Source: Cylindrodendrum hubeiense (taxonomy: Eukaryota > Ascomycota > Sordariomycetes > Hypocreales > Nectriaceae). From it: a stretch of 64,000 bases of DNA. Position numbers and translations under genes: made by a program. Position 1 is the stretch's first letter; each line of letters begins with the position of its first letter. The stretch lies in the NCBI GenBank assembly GCA_014621425.1, contig JAANBB010000103.1, positions 42,028 through 106,027 on the forward strand. The letters run 5' to 3'. Positions 34,996-46,114 of the stretch are shown here, one piece after another. Under the pieces are notes generated by a model that was not told where the DNA came from, ran no database searches, and was given only the letters and a program-made list of their open reading frames with translations.

Positions 34996-35592
34996 TGAGA
35001 AGTATTCCCGTAGCCTCAGGTGCTATCTCGATTGCTATCGTTCAATCGCCGTATCTTGAGAGTTGTCAATCCGGCAGGTTAGGCCGCAATGGCTGTTCAA
35101 GGTTGAAATCTCCAGCTTGGTTGACCGCATTTCGCCGGCTACTTTTAAGCCAGAAATCTCAGGACACAACCTCGCTAGTGAGTATGGAGGTTAGGCAGCC
35201 CAATAAGTGGAGTTCCAACAGTCCTTGTGTCACACCACATCCCACCCTAAACACTGTTTGACAGTTATGAGTAGAAGGTGAATAAGTAGGAGTTGGCCCA
35301 AAAAGTCTTTTATTCATACAAAATGTTTCATCACATTGTTTTACATACATCCACATTGTTTTAATGTACTCTGGGTGGTATATAATCAGTAGTTGGGCTG
35401 TCTGGTCATTTGCAGGGAAAAGCGAACCCCCTGTAACCAGTTGGGTCTTTAGCCACAAAAAAAGCCCAGGTGCATGAGCTACTGCCTTGGCAGGCAGACT
35501 ACCTGGTTGATCAAGATCAAAAACAGATTGCGAATCCACCCTTGGGTGCAATAATCGAGACAGGAGAGGGTCTTGTAATTGTTCTCGTGTAG
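34996..35592. other. promoter of the STAND gene with a possible decayed element
   Basis: A 130-codon minus frame spans 35159-35551. Around 35160-35221, read on the minus strand, the sequence begins TGTTGGAACTCCAC, which resembles the start of fungal LTRs. No second copy or reverse-transcriptase fragment was found here, so this is only a hint. Confidence 0.25.
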
Positions 35593-36048
35593 CTAAGAGG
35601 TATTGCGGTCTCTAAGGGCTGGGAAGAGACTGCATTGCTTTATCCGACCCATCATCTCGTCCTTTGACAAGTCCGTAGCTACAACAATATTCACAGCGTA
35701 CTTGGTAGCATTAAGTGACAAGATTTCCACCGACCCCATCGCGATGAATTCGCCGACACGCTTCAAGTATTCTGTGACATTGACAAAAGCGCTTGCGACA
35801 AAACTGAAAAAGGCGTTGCTGCGGCCTGTCATCATTCGGTTGTGCCAGTGCACCTCAAGCGCCGGAGGGCCAGCAGCAACCAATGTACCATCGGGAATCG
35901 TGTTTATGATACCGGTCGAGAGGTCAAGGTATTTCCCATCGACAATAGGGTACCCACTTTCGGTCCAAGATTGTTCAAAGTCCGATGACGGCAGATTCAT
36001 AAGCTCTTCCTCTTCCTTCTTGGTCAGAGGTTCATATTGGTCGCTCAT
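35593..36048 (-). CDS. orphan 151-aa protein next to the STAND gene
   Basis: One exon from ATG at 36048 encodes 151 residues. I do not recognise the family. The N-terminal 20 residues are charged (KKEEEEL). The centre is mixed hydrophobic with HWHNRM and FFSFVASAF, and the end contains ATKYAVNIVVATDL. There is no signal peptide and no clear membrane span. It lies 0.6 kb upstream of the NLR-like gene on the same strand. In fungi, genes next to STAND genes sometimes encode the partner effector, so a functional link is possible but not shown. Confidence 0.5.
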   Translation of the reverse strand: MSDQYEPLTKKEEEELMNLPSSDFEQSWTESGYPIVDGKYLDLSTGIINTIPDGTLVAAGPPALEVHWHNRMMTGRSNAFFSFVASAFVNVTEYLKRVGEFIAMGSVEILSLNATKYAVNIVVATDLSKDEMMGRIKQCSLFPALRDRNTS

Positions 36049-36161
36049 GATTGAAACGCAACAAGCGGAAAATATGGACGTTGAGTGTTGGATATTGATG
36101 GAGGTATAAAATCGATTTGGAAGCAGGTGGACGAGATATATGTAGTCGTGCAGAATGTTGT

Positions 36162-36614
36162 AGATTATTTCTGAGGAATAATGATCAGTTTGGCTTCAAC
36201 ATATGCAGGTGAGCGCATCGTAAGATCCACTATTAAGTGCAGTGGGTTAAAGGATTTTCAATAAAAGGTACTACCTCGTATTTTATGTGCCGATTAATGG
36301 TCCAAGTCGAATTTAGACATGTGATCATGTCATAAAATCACCGCTTTGGTCCGCCTCCAGAACCAACATCCAGAAAAAGGGGCTGTTCTCGTATTTTACG
36401 TGCCGACTACCCGTTCGAGCCGAATATGGAAGTTTGAGCGCGTCATAGGAGGATCTTTTGATTGCAGATCCATAGCCGATATCCTAAAAAGAGTTTCTTT
36501 CTCACGTTTTGCGTGCAGATTATTCGTTCAAATCGGATGCATCATGTGAACGCGTTGTAAGATCCGCGATTGGGTGCAACTTTCGAAACGAACCCTCGGC
36601 TGGCTTATCGCTGA
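36162..36614 (+). repeat. decayed tandem repeat, 113-bp period, about four copies
   Basis: Related segments begin at 36275 (ctcgtattttatgtgccgat), 36388 (ctcgtattttacgtgccgac) and 36501 (ctcacgttttgcgtgcagat), exactly 113 bp apart. A fourth, more worn copy is visible at about 36162, where gtaagatcc falls at the same offset as in the last copy. Other shared blocks are a GAGCGCRTC/GAACGCGTT element and GATTGnGTGC. The copies differ by many substitutions. No reading frame is conserved through them. Confidence 0.7.
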
Positions 36615-36950
36615 ATCAAGGATCATGCCATTTAACAATCAAATTGGGAAGGTCAAGATTCAGCAATGCATCAATATGGCTACATAGCAATACTAGTAGC
36701 GATTATCATGAGTCTAGATCATGAGACTCCACCTCCTCGCTCCAAACACACGAGAACAAGCAGGACCAACAACTCCCTCAAGTGAGAAGAGTCAGGTTTT
36801 CAATGATAGATCAAAGATACGGCTGCAAAAGTCGCTTCTTGAAACGTCTACATAAATAGGGCAAGAATGGGATTTAAAGGCAATACTAATCCCCTTCGTC
36901 GGCAAACTAATTCACCCTGTTTATCTGATTTTCAATCAAGAACCTTGAAA

Positions 36951-37347
36951 ATGAAGGTACGAGGCTTGAGGCAGATAACTGCAACTAGTTGTGATTTTGA
37001 AAGCTAACAGTATACGATAGGTGACTTTCACGACTCTGGTCCTCACATTTGGCTTGTACGGTGTGACTGCAGCACCGACTACCAGGGACGCTCACAAAAA
37101 GCGTTATGGATATAGCGAGATGAATTGCTCAACCTCTGCAATCAACAGAATTTGTCACCAGCACGGTGTAGCTCGCTGCGCCACGACAGGTGTAGTCATT
37201 TCAGACAATCGAGTGTGCAAGCTCAATTGTGATTGCTTCTGGGTATACCCATGTCACCCTGCTTGTGATGCTGTTGAACCGGCGAAGTCCGAGGATGAAG
37301 ATAAGAACAAGGTCGAACCACAGCAGGGAGACGAGACTAAGAACTAA
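36951..37347 (+). CDS. small secreted cysteine-rich protein with Kex2-type site
   Basis: Two exons, 36951-36956 and 37021-37347, encode 110 residues; the first exon holds only ATG AAG. A signal peptide (about 1-20) is followed by a short pro-segment ending in KKR at 28-30, a Kex2-type processing site. The mature part has eight cysteines at 38, 47, 55, 68, 72, 74, 80 and 84, enough for four disulfides, then an acidic, lysine-containing tail without cysteine. This layout is common to fungal secreted antimicrobial proteins and effectors. No named family is recognised from the spacing. The gene lies downstream of the 113-bp repeats and 2 kb from the STAND gene. Activity is not claimed. Confidence 0.72.
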
Positions 37348-37864
37348 GGGGAAAGGAGCCGAATGACCACGTATTTTAGAAATAGTTTAAATACAACCAT
37401 AGTTGCTGTGGAGTGTTCAGAATTGTATTTATGTTAGAAATCTAAGGATTAAATCTCGCTTTCTGTCGACCAGTTTCGACATATACATTAGTACATTTCA
37501 TCTCAGACCTGTCAACGCTTTGATCTGCCCAGGATGGTGATTGGTATGACATATGAGTCAAGGTTAAACTAATAAGCTCTTAAAACATACATGAAATCAA
37601 CGGCCCAGGTAGAAGGAAGTCTCAAAGAACCACGTGCCGAAATAATCGTCGTGAGACCAGGGTGTGCCTTATGATCACGTGGTTGCGTCTTTAATCGCGT
37701 ACTGAGCATGACGTACCACGTATGCCTGCTGCACCTTAGTGACTGTGACTACGAAGAAGGCATTGTCGCCCTTCATTGTTATAAAGTAAATAGGGCTATA
37801 TTTCTTGGAACGGAACTTTTGTCCCCATTATAAGACAACTATTATCCTTCTTTTTATAACATAA
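37348..37864. other. intergenic region upstream of GNAT gene
   Basis: Two CACGTG palindromes at 37631-37636 and 37676-37681 lie 45 bp apart, about 190-230 bp upstream of the GNAT start. They could bind a bHLH factor. No gene was seen. Confidence 0.4.
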
Positions 37865-38512
37865 ATGACTATGTCCTATACGATGATAACCGACAGCCTT
37901 ACATCAACCTTTCGCTCGGAGCGCTTGATTTATGTGGCAGCCGAAAACAACGAGGAGATGAAGCGCTTCATACACACAGAAGTGGACAACAACCCGGTCA
38001 ACATAGCTCTGGGGGATCTGCACGTTATTCGACCCGCGAATATGACGCACGCAGATTGGGTAGTGGACCAGCTCGCGAAATCGGACCTGGGCGTCATTTT
38101 ATACCTCCAAGCGCCTCCAACTGTTTCAACCAGCGGGATTGCCCCGACACCTTTCAATCCGATACCCATTGGCTACATGGCTGTCGGTTGGGGCGGTAGA
38201 TCTCCAACACAGTCGCATCACCGCTCTACATCTATTGGTATCTCGTTGGCAGAACCGTACCAAAACAAAGGCTACGGAAAGGAGGCCATCAACTGGGCTT
38301 TGGATTGGGCTTTTCGATTTGGTGGATTCCACCGTGTTGAGCTAAGCACAACGTCCTACAATGAGCGTGCGAGCCACTTGTATAAGAAACTCGGTTTTGT
38401 GGAGGAGGGACGAAGTCGTGAGGCATATTGGTATGATCGAAAGTGGTACGATGTGATATCCTATGGTATGCTAGAGGGAGAATGGGCAACCTTAAGGAAC
38501 CTAGACGTATAG
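37865..38512 (+). CDS. GNAT-family N-acetyltransferase
   Basis: A single exon encodes 215 residues. The acetyl-CoA binding motif A is QNKGYGKEA (133-141), followed by the strand and helix pair typical of RimJ/RimL-like members (RVELSTTSYNERASHLYKKLGFVEEG). The family transfers an acetyl group from acetyl-CoA to an amine of a protein or small molecule. A segment rich in Pro, Thr and Ser (83-115) interrupts the usual order between strands 3 and 4. The substrate is unknown. It is a different protein from the second GNAT at 57830-58570. Confidence 0.85.
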   Translation: MTMSYTMITDSLTSTFRSERLIYVAAENNEEMKRFIHTEVDNNPVNIALGDLHVIRPANMTHADWVVDQLAKSDLGVILYLQAPPTVSTSGIAPTPFNPIPIGYMAVGWGGRSPTQSHHRSTSIGISLAEPYQNKGYGKEAINWALDWAFRFGGFHRVELSTTSYNERASHLYKKLGFVEEGRSREAYWYDRKWYDVISYGMLEGEWATLRNLDV

Positions 38513-40415
38513 CTAGCTCGCCACTACTTGAAGTAATAGATCTGCTCAAAAAGCGGAAGGCTACGCTTTTCCTTCCAATTTACTTCTTAAATTAGTGTGT
38601 TGATATTAGAGTAACCGATATCATAATTAGCACCGCCTAGTAAGCTAATTGAACTATCACTCAGCGTTCCGCACACAGGGGCTCCTTCTGATGTTAGGTA
38701 TTTCTGAAATGATGCGATGGAGTATTTCGAACTCAATATTACTTCTTGATAGGGCATATTTCATGCGCGAAAGGAGGCAACCAATTGGGTACTCGTCTGG
38801 ATGAGTAGCTGTGTATTCTTGATATCATCTATGCTAAGAAGTAGGAGCATTAAAGATACGGACTCAAACAAGCACTTCTCACCCCATCATCCACGCATAG
38901 ATCAGCCGCAATCAAGATGATATGGACCTTAAGATGTTGTACTCCTCTCCTGATTACACCGCGCAATCAGATGTCAGACCTTTTGCTTCGCAGCAGCGTA
39001 CAAATGGAGATATGGCGTCAGAGATAGTACCAACATCGCACTATATATCGTTAACAATGAGAAATTTAGACTCCTCAGCAGACAAATAGTTCCGACAAGG
39101 TCCACAAATCCAGCCGTACTTACATCATTCTTAGCAAATGTCCCGCGAAGCCTTCCACAGCAATACTTCGTTCGCTGGGTGTCTAAGCCTGAGGACGTGC
39201 TACATGTGCATGCTTCTACTGCGCCTAGGCTTTAGCATAACAGTTAGCATTGTACTTGGTAGTAGAGGATAGATTTCATACCCAGCAACAATGCACAGCA
39301 AGACACTTGAAATTGTAACCTTCATAGCTGATATCGAGGCTCTGGAAGTGATCGAAGGGATAAAGAATTGTCAAGTAAATGTGTGTTTTCAGGGGTAAAG
39401 GCGATGAACAATAGGCGAATGCTGTAAGGGGGCAGTAAAGACAATTTATACATCAATGGAATAATGACCCAGGCGTATACTGAAACCCTGAGTAGGGTTG
39501 ATCAGACAACAGACAATCGTAATCAACGCATTATGAGATCATCATCTGGGTCATCATCTCGGACGTCATCAACGGTGGGAAGGTGAACATTCCGAGCTCT
39601 AAGCTTAACTTCCCCCCTCATACCAGCTCATTCGGCTTCCGAACTTATGCCGGCCTCTCAGATGGACCGGGTGGCCTTCTTTTTTAATCCTCCAAGCTTT
39701 ATCTCCGTCCAGTAGCTTCGACCACCTGCAGCCGCAGATATCATCATTTAAAAGACCGGCCATCAGACCATCATTAGATGAAGAGAAACCAAGAGCTTTC
39801 GTCATCGATTCCCATTACCAGATGTGAAGTTCATGCTCTCATCAACAAATCCGACTCTGAATCATTGCATATGACATAATTAAACCGATCGCCAATGTCG
39901 CAGCAAGCATTCAGACAGTCTAATAATCGTACCCACAGAGAAGATCACAAAGAAGATTACAATGACGAAATCCACAGCGTCATCGTTTTGCAGTAACTTC
40001 ACAAAGGACTCCCCTCAACCACGAGTAAGGTAGTGACGGCCAAACCCACCGTCCTGGTTTGGGATTGCTAATAGGCTTTGTCCGCGGTCCTAGCTTGAGC
40101 ACCCGCCTCCTTCCCGACACGCTGCCCTCCATTACTCTATGAATAGCTTCCTAAGCTTGCTTCCGAGGCCAGTTCCATCGACTTTACCTGTCGTCAGACA
40201 CATTCCTGGCTACTCTCTTCCTTCAGATGCCTCTCATATAGACACCAACCAACTGTGCACCATTCGGTCCGGTTGGAGAACTGTAGAAATCGGCCCGACT
40301 GATAAGAATAATTATCGAATTGAGTGGCAACCTTTTTTTTATCTCACATGGATTGAAATCGAAACACGGTATGTCAAGACACGGCACAGAGACCCTGTCG
40401 GCACATCGCATTGTT
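38513..40415. other. 1.9-kb gene-free, AT-leaning region
   Basis: No frame here looks like protein, and stops are frequent in all frames. It may be an old, mutated mobile-element remnant, but no element family was identified. Confidence 0.4.
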
Positions 40416-41408
40416 TCAGAACTGACTAATCCAGGAGGGAGTTCTCTTGGACAAGAATGCATCGATCCCCTCTCTAGCATCGCTGCTCCTTGCATGCAAC
40501 GTCATTGCTCTCCCTGCCCAGCTTGCAGCATGTTCGTACCCATCACCATCAACATCAACAGATCCAACAGCCTCATCCGGGGCCGACCCTCTAATACCTA
40601 ACTGTGTCCAGTATGACCATTTTCCGAGACCCTGTGGCTGCGCTGCCATCCCAGCAAGCCGCTCAATAACGGAAGCGACTCGACTTTCAAAGGCAGCCTC
40701 CTTTTCCTGCGGATGCGCACCCTCTGGAACATGAACCGCGTCAACGGCGCCTGGAATGTCTGCGGCCGTCACTGGTTCCGCTGTCGCTAGAAGCCGATAT
40801 GCCTGTCCGGGAGGCAGCCGTCGTGATACCGCTGTTGAAGGGCTGGTGCAGGGCAAGCCGATTTTGGCACCTGGTAAAGAAAATTCGGTACTTGCCAGCG
40901 ATATTGGGTAGTCGGTTGTCATGGCAAGTTGAAACCCAGCTGCAGTGGCGAGGCCTTGGATCGGGCAAACGACTATTGCAGGACTCCTTCTAATCAACGT
41001 CATGACCTCGGCACAGAGGGCAAAAAGGAGCTTGACATCCTCGGATCTCATTTTGCTGAGCTCTTTGAGATCATGGCCAGAAGAGAAGACAGGCCCCTCG
41101 CTTCGAAGCACCAAGACATCAGGCAACCCGGCACGCTCTCGGCGCCACTCGGATGCATTGACCAGCCATCCGTATTTCTTCCATTGATCACTGTCCGTAT
41201 TTTGCTTCCCCACGGCATGCTCCAAATCAGCGAGGATTCCTTGTTTGAATGGCGGCAAAATACGAAGCTGTCCAGAGGTAGGGGAGGTGAGCGACTGGAC
41301 AAGGTTGTTCTTCAGCTCTTGCAAGACGGCAAGACTCAAAGCATTCCGCTTTTTGGGATTGTTCAGGTGTATGTAGGCGGCATTTGGAGGGAGCTTAGGA
41401 AGGGGCAT
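40416..41408 (-). CDS. enoyl-CoA hydratase/isomerase-like protein (ECHDC3-like)
   Basis: One exon from ATG at 41408 encodes 330 residues. The longer open frame starts at TTG, and a stop lies close upstream, so the first ATG was taken. The crotonase fold is shown by NPKKRNALSLAVLQEL (17-32), the oxyanion-hole segment FSSGHDLKEL (108-117) and the second oxyanion block GLATAAGFQLAMTTD. The region between residues 45 and 95 is about 45 residues longer than in typical hydratases. The C-terminus also carries an extension past the usual end. The family acts on acyl-CoA thioesters; this subgroup is poorly characterised and may be mitochondrial. The gene is divergent from the Zn2Cys6 regulator. Confidence 0.82.
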   Translation of the reverse strand: MPLPKLPPNAAYIHLNNPKKRNALSLAVLQELKNNLVQSLTSPTSGQLRILPPFKQGILADLEHAVGKQNTDSDQWKKYGWLVNASEWRRERAGLPDVLVLRSEGPVFSSGHDLKELSKMRSEDVKLLFALCAEVMTLIRRSPAIVVCPIQGLATAAGFQLAMTTDYPISLASTEFSLPGAKIGLPCTSPSTAVSRRLPPGQAYRLLATAEPVTAADIPGAVDAVHVPEGAHPQEKEAAFESRVASVIERLAGMAAQPQGLGKWSYWTQLGIRGSAPDEAVGSVDVDGDGYEHAASWAGRAMTLHARSSDAREGIDAFLSKRTPSWISQF

Positions 41409-42020
41409 TGTATCAGGTGCGAATGTAATTGTAAGTGTCTTGAGGGCGTTGATTGTGAGACTGTCAACAGCCACTTGGCCTACCCCGCTCAACAACCCCG
41501 CGTATTACTGGTGGGCAGCCCGTCGACCCGAGATCATCGGAACTCGGCATTCCTCCGGCGTGGTTTAAGTTGGAAAGTGCAACACTTTCCTGGCAGTCTT
41601 AGACAAGGACCATGACCTCCTTCCATGGACCATCCTGAGTATGAGTAGCACTTGAAGACGCTTCTCGGGTAGATGAAGCTTGACGGAGCCAGGATGACAT
41701 CGCAAGTGGAATCGGGTTTTTATCTATCTCATTTGTACGTGTCCATCAAACCCTGGGATTCCGCTTCACTAAGAAACGGAATCAACTGAATCCGGAATCT
41801 AAAACTAACTTTAATCGTCGCCCAAACCAAGCCGATCCCCACAATGATCCCGTTCCCCGCTCCCGATAAGCGGCTTGACACCACGTTTTAGCGTGCGGAA
41901 GCCTCAGTCCCGCAAAGATATGGAAAGTCCAATAACGATGCCGCGGATTTCTCACCTCCGCATACCACCCACTTGGGCCCCTCCTCGGCATGCTGCAGAT
42001 TCCCTGTACCTCGATACGAC
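41409..42020. other. divergent promoter region
   Basis: This 612-bp region lies between the enoyl-CoA hydratase-like gene and the Zn2Cys6 regulator. No other feature was recognised. Confidence 0.5.
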
Positions 42021-44211
42021 ATGTCGAAACAACTGAGCTTTGCTTGCGAGCGATGCCGGGCATCCAAACGAAAGGTGGGTCGCGTCTACGGTGAGCGACA
42101 AGCGCACCATCGCGTCCTATTCTGGCATTCCAGTGCTAATCCAAAAAGTGCGACTCCGGGAAACCAACTTGTTCATTGTGTGAGAGGCAGAGCCGAGAAT
42201 GTGTTTACACTGAGAGTAGACCAAGAAAGTGAGCTGATCTGCAATAACCACGTGCAGAATAAACCCTGCCTGCTCAACCATCTGTCCCTGCTAACGACCC
42301 AAGACGGAAGTACTGGGATGAAGATTACGTGAGAGCGCTTGAAGCTCAGGTGAATTCGCTCTTGTCAATCCTTGAACAAAAGACAGGGAACTCGGCCCAT
42401 CCTTCACCGTCACTAGCAGACAGCGATTTGCAGCAAAAGCTCAGCGCTCCTCAAAATGACGACATTGATGTTGACAAAGCTTCCAATGCCCAGGTTGTTG
42501 ATCCGGCTACCAGCAGTTCTAGACCCCAAGTTTCTTGGCATGAAGCCATCGACGAGAGATCAAACCAGGCCATGGAAGAGCTTTGTGTCATGCTGTGGAG
42601 GACAAATGTCGGGGATGGTGTCACTATTATCAACGACACTGCCACAGGATCCCAGTACTCTCTAGAGACATCCCAGAAAGCCACAACCGTCCCAATGGTG
42701 ACTCCACCAGAGCAAATCATTTCGTACTGCCAAGACATGGAATTGATGCAGGAATTTGCTTCATTGTTTCTCAACAACATCAACCAAGAGCACCAATTCA
42801 CGTCTTACGTCTCTACGGATTTTCTTATCGGGTTCCCCTATCAAAGTATGGAGGATGTCTTCCTGCATTGCGCAATCATTGCCACCGGTTCAACCTTTTC
42901 GGCTAGACCAGAAGCTGCCAAAATAGGGGACGTCTTTGCTGAATTTGCCGAGAGCCTTGTGTTTTCGTGCTGTCGGCAAATGCCTTCCATCAAAGTCATC
43001 CAAGGATTGTCAATGTGTTCTTGGCGATCACTGGCGTTGGGCAGAGACCACTTTGGATGGATCTTCATCTCCATGGCTGCTGGAATGTGTGTCCATTTGC
43101 GGCTGCACGTGTTGGCACTGGACGAGTGCGATGCGCGTCGCCTAGAAGCTAGCGAGCAGGAGATACGGACGTTTTGGATGTTTTACATCATTGATCGCAC
43201 TGCCATCTCCATTCTGGGTCGAAACTGTGCTCTGCCCTGGCGCAGGGTCAATGTTCCCAGCTTTGATTCAACCTTTGAGTCTTCGATGGCCGACCTAGCA
43301 CAGGTCTCATTTGCTGCCCAGTGTCAGCTGTGGTACCTTCACGACCAGCATATGGACCAAGTGTAAGTCATTCGACGACATGTGTGATCGAAGCTCACTG
43401 TCATAGGTTCTCCAGTAGCTTTGATGCGTTACCCATAACCCAACAGGTCCGATTACTCGTCTCCAGCCAAGAAGCATTGAGCTCATTTTTTCTCTCGCGC
43501 GATCGTCTACAGTTAACTGGGGATACCACACCCAAGCCAGTACTACTGTTTCACTTGGCTTATCAAATGACAATTCTCATCACCATGCCCCCTTTTCTCC
43601 GAATATTTGCTTCCTTCTCCGCCGGTTTCGATTTGTCACATGGACAAAACTCCGAATACATTCTCCTGGTTCTTCGGTCTCTCACAGCAGCTGCAACAGC
43701 TACCGTTCGCCTGGTTCGGATGTATAAGAAATCTCTCGGATTCGAAGTTCCTCCTAATCCAGTCATCATTCACCATTTACTCAGCGCAGCTATTGTGCAC
43801 CTCATGAACGCGACCAGCAACACCACGTCTCTACGCAATCAGAGTACATATTGGGTCCGCCAGTGCCTCGAACTTCTTAGGGTCCTGGGCATTTCCTGGC
43901 AAAACCGTGCGGAGCGGAGCATCAAGGTCATTCGGGTACTAGCCCAGCGCTGGGGAGTAACGGCATCCCTACCACTTGATTTCAGTTACCGGGTGGAGCC
44001 AAACTCACAAATAGGTGGTGAGACAGATCCCCAAAGAGATGGAATGGGCTTGGGTGAATCTTCAGAGTTCAGTTCTTTGGATTGGTCTGCCTTTGCTGAT
44101 TTCGGGACACTATCCATCCCGGAGCTGACGGACCCTCATCAACCGCAGATGGATATGCTTACAGCATTCGGGCCCTTGTCTAACTGCGAGGACTTTGCTT
44201 GGCTGACATAG
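42021..44211 (+). CDS. Zn2Cys6 transcription factor adjacent to nitrilase
   Basis: Four exons, 42021-42074, 42149-42228, 42304-43362 and 43407-44211, encode 665 residues. The zinc cluster is complete and split by the first intron: Cys 9, 12, 19, 26, 29 and 36 in the CX2CX6CX6CX2CX6C pattern. A coiled-coil-like linker follows (VRALEAQVNSLLSILEQ). The middle region (about 175-430) is the fungal-specific regulatory domain, including FASLFLNNINQEH and FWMFYIIDRT. The C-terminus is acidic. It lies 466 bp upstream of the nitrilase gene on the same strand, so control of the nitrilase/amidase group is a natural guess, not shown. Confidence 0.88.
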
Positions 44212-44676
44212 AGATTTTACTCTAACTCTTTAATTCAAGTCACAATTGACAATGATGCTTGTAGTGATTAATTGATTGAGCGTACATTTACTTATTCCCA
44301 TCTACTGCACCACGCCCTAATGCAGAATTGACAACGCCGTATGAGCCGATATGGCCACCATAATTTGAGATCAGCCAGTCAAGCCAACGATCATTCAATT
44401 CTCGCCACCGACTTAGCAGGGCTGACCGTATAGATGTCCCGATGCGTTTATTCCGGTTCGATTCCGAGAGGCGCCCAATCGGCAGATGGAGGTGACATGA
44501 TAAGGCGGTAATCAGCATTAGCGTCTGACCATCCGAGTGGTATCAGTGCGGACACGTAATCTCCGCCCCCGCATTGATGACAGGACAGAAAGACGTCGAT
44601 GTATTAAAGACATGCCTCGATCTCGTTCTAACGTGGAATAAATCACATCTTCATTCATCAAGACATTGAAGCAATC
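44212..44676. other. promoter of the nitrilase gene
   Basis: This 465-bp gap carries one TGATAA (HGATAR, AreA-type) site at 44498-44503, about 175 bp upstream of the nitrilase ATG. No gene was seen. Confidence 0.45.
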
Positions 44677-45770
44677 ATGAGTCCGACCGTCCGAGCTGCT
44701 GTAACTCAGGCTGAGCCTGTTTGGGCTGATCTCCAGGGAGCCGTCGAGAAGACGTGCAAGCTCATCGGGGAGGCAGCTTCCAACGGCGCTCAGATCATTG
44801 CATTTCCTGAAGTTTGGATCCCAGGATACCCTGCCTGGATCTGGTACGTCAGGTGAAGGCATCCGCCTCGTCATATCCACGTCAAATCGCTCAACACTAA
44901 TACCTGTAGGTCTCGACTCGTTGACTTTGATCTCAACGTAAAATACATCAAAAATTCAATGAGCATCGACTCGCCTGAGATGAAGAAGATCCAGGCTTGT
45001 GCTCGTGAAAACAACATCGCAGTGTCTCTGGGCTTCTCCGAAAATGACAACAACTCGCTCTTCATCTCACAAGGTCTCATTGGCCCAGACGGTGAAATCA
45101 AAGTGCATCGTCGCAAAATGAAGCCCACGCACATGGAGCGAACAATTTTCGGCGATGCATCGGGTCAGTGCTTGAAGAGCGTGGCGCAACTCCCGTTTGC
45201 GCGGGTGGGATCGTTGGCATGCTGGGAGCACATCCAACCGCTGCTCAAGTACAACACGATTGCGCAAAAGGAAGAGATTCATGTTGCAGCTTGGCCTAGT
45301 GTTTCTCCGCACACTGGTGGCCCTGACTTGTGGTCAATGAGTGCTGAGGGTACGTTGACCCTTCTTCAAAACATAACATGCTAACTGTATCAGGTTGCCA
45401 AAATCTGTCTCGGACTTATGCTATCGAGTCAGGCACATTTGTTCTGCACAGCACGGCCGTCATCACCGAAAAGGGAATCAAGGCTCTGGGAACGGCCGAC
45501 GGGGCTCTCATGTCATCCCCAGGAGGTGGCAGCTCGGCCGTCTTTGGTCCAGATGGGCGGCGATTGAGTGAGCCGGTGGAGGAAACTACGGAGACAATTA
45601 TCTACGCCGACCTCGACATGGATCAACTAATCAAGGTCAAAATGTTTGCCGATTGCACTGGCCACTACAGCCGACCAGATTTGCTGTGGCTGGGTGTCAA
45701 TGAGGATGTCAAGCTTGTTGTCAGGGGCAAGGAGGGGGTTGTTGAAGCTCCGGAGGAAGATGACGTGTAA
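44677..45770 (+). CDS. nitrilase
   Basis: Three exons, 44677-44843, 44910-45349 and 45394-45770, encode 327 residues, the usual length for fungal nitrilases. The catalytic residues are E45 ([10 protein letters not shown]), K125 ([12 protein letters not shown]) and C160 ([10 protein letters not shown]). The enzyme adds two waters to a nitrile to give the acid and ammonia, some members also giving amide, as spiral oligomers in the cytosol. The CWEHIQP and GHYSRPD blocks place it with true nitrilases and cyanide hydratases rather than amidases of the superfamily. Neighbours are a Zn2Cys6 regulator upstream and a convergent amidase. Substrate (aliphatic, aromatic or aryl-aceto) is not determined. 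Confidence 0.92.
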
Positions 45771-46114
45771 TCTCTTATTCCATTTAGCGCTTACTTCAGA
45801 ATGTCTTGTTTGAGCTTTAATATTATCATCTCCTACTACGCCTTCGTAGCCTAGCGTCCCAACATGTTGATCACAAGAGTGGTAGCAGGGTACAAAAAGA
45901 TCGACTAATTCACGGGTCATTTCAGCTGCAGAAACTTGAACTAAAAATACAAGGTTATATCACTATTTAACTATAAATCCTTCTTACTGACCAGGCTCAA
46001 TTGGCGCCTGTCCAGAAAGTTTGACCATCGTTCAACTACAATCTCAGCATGTCGAGTCTGACACAGTTGTGCATGAAAAAAGTTGGACATAAATCAGAAC
46101 AACTAAGACTTAGA
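45771..46114. other. convergent intergenic gap
   Basis: This gap lies between the nitrilase and amidase stops. It should hold both 3' untranslated regions. No feature was recognised. Confidence 0.5.

Noticed and set aside
40929..41615. Plus-strand 228-codon frame
   Set aside because: It is the antisense shadow of the enoyl-CoA hydratase-like gene, whose motifs are on the minus strand.
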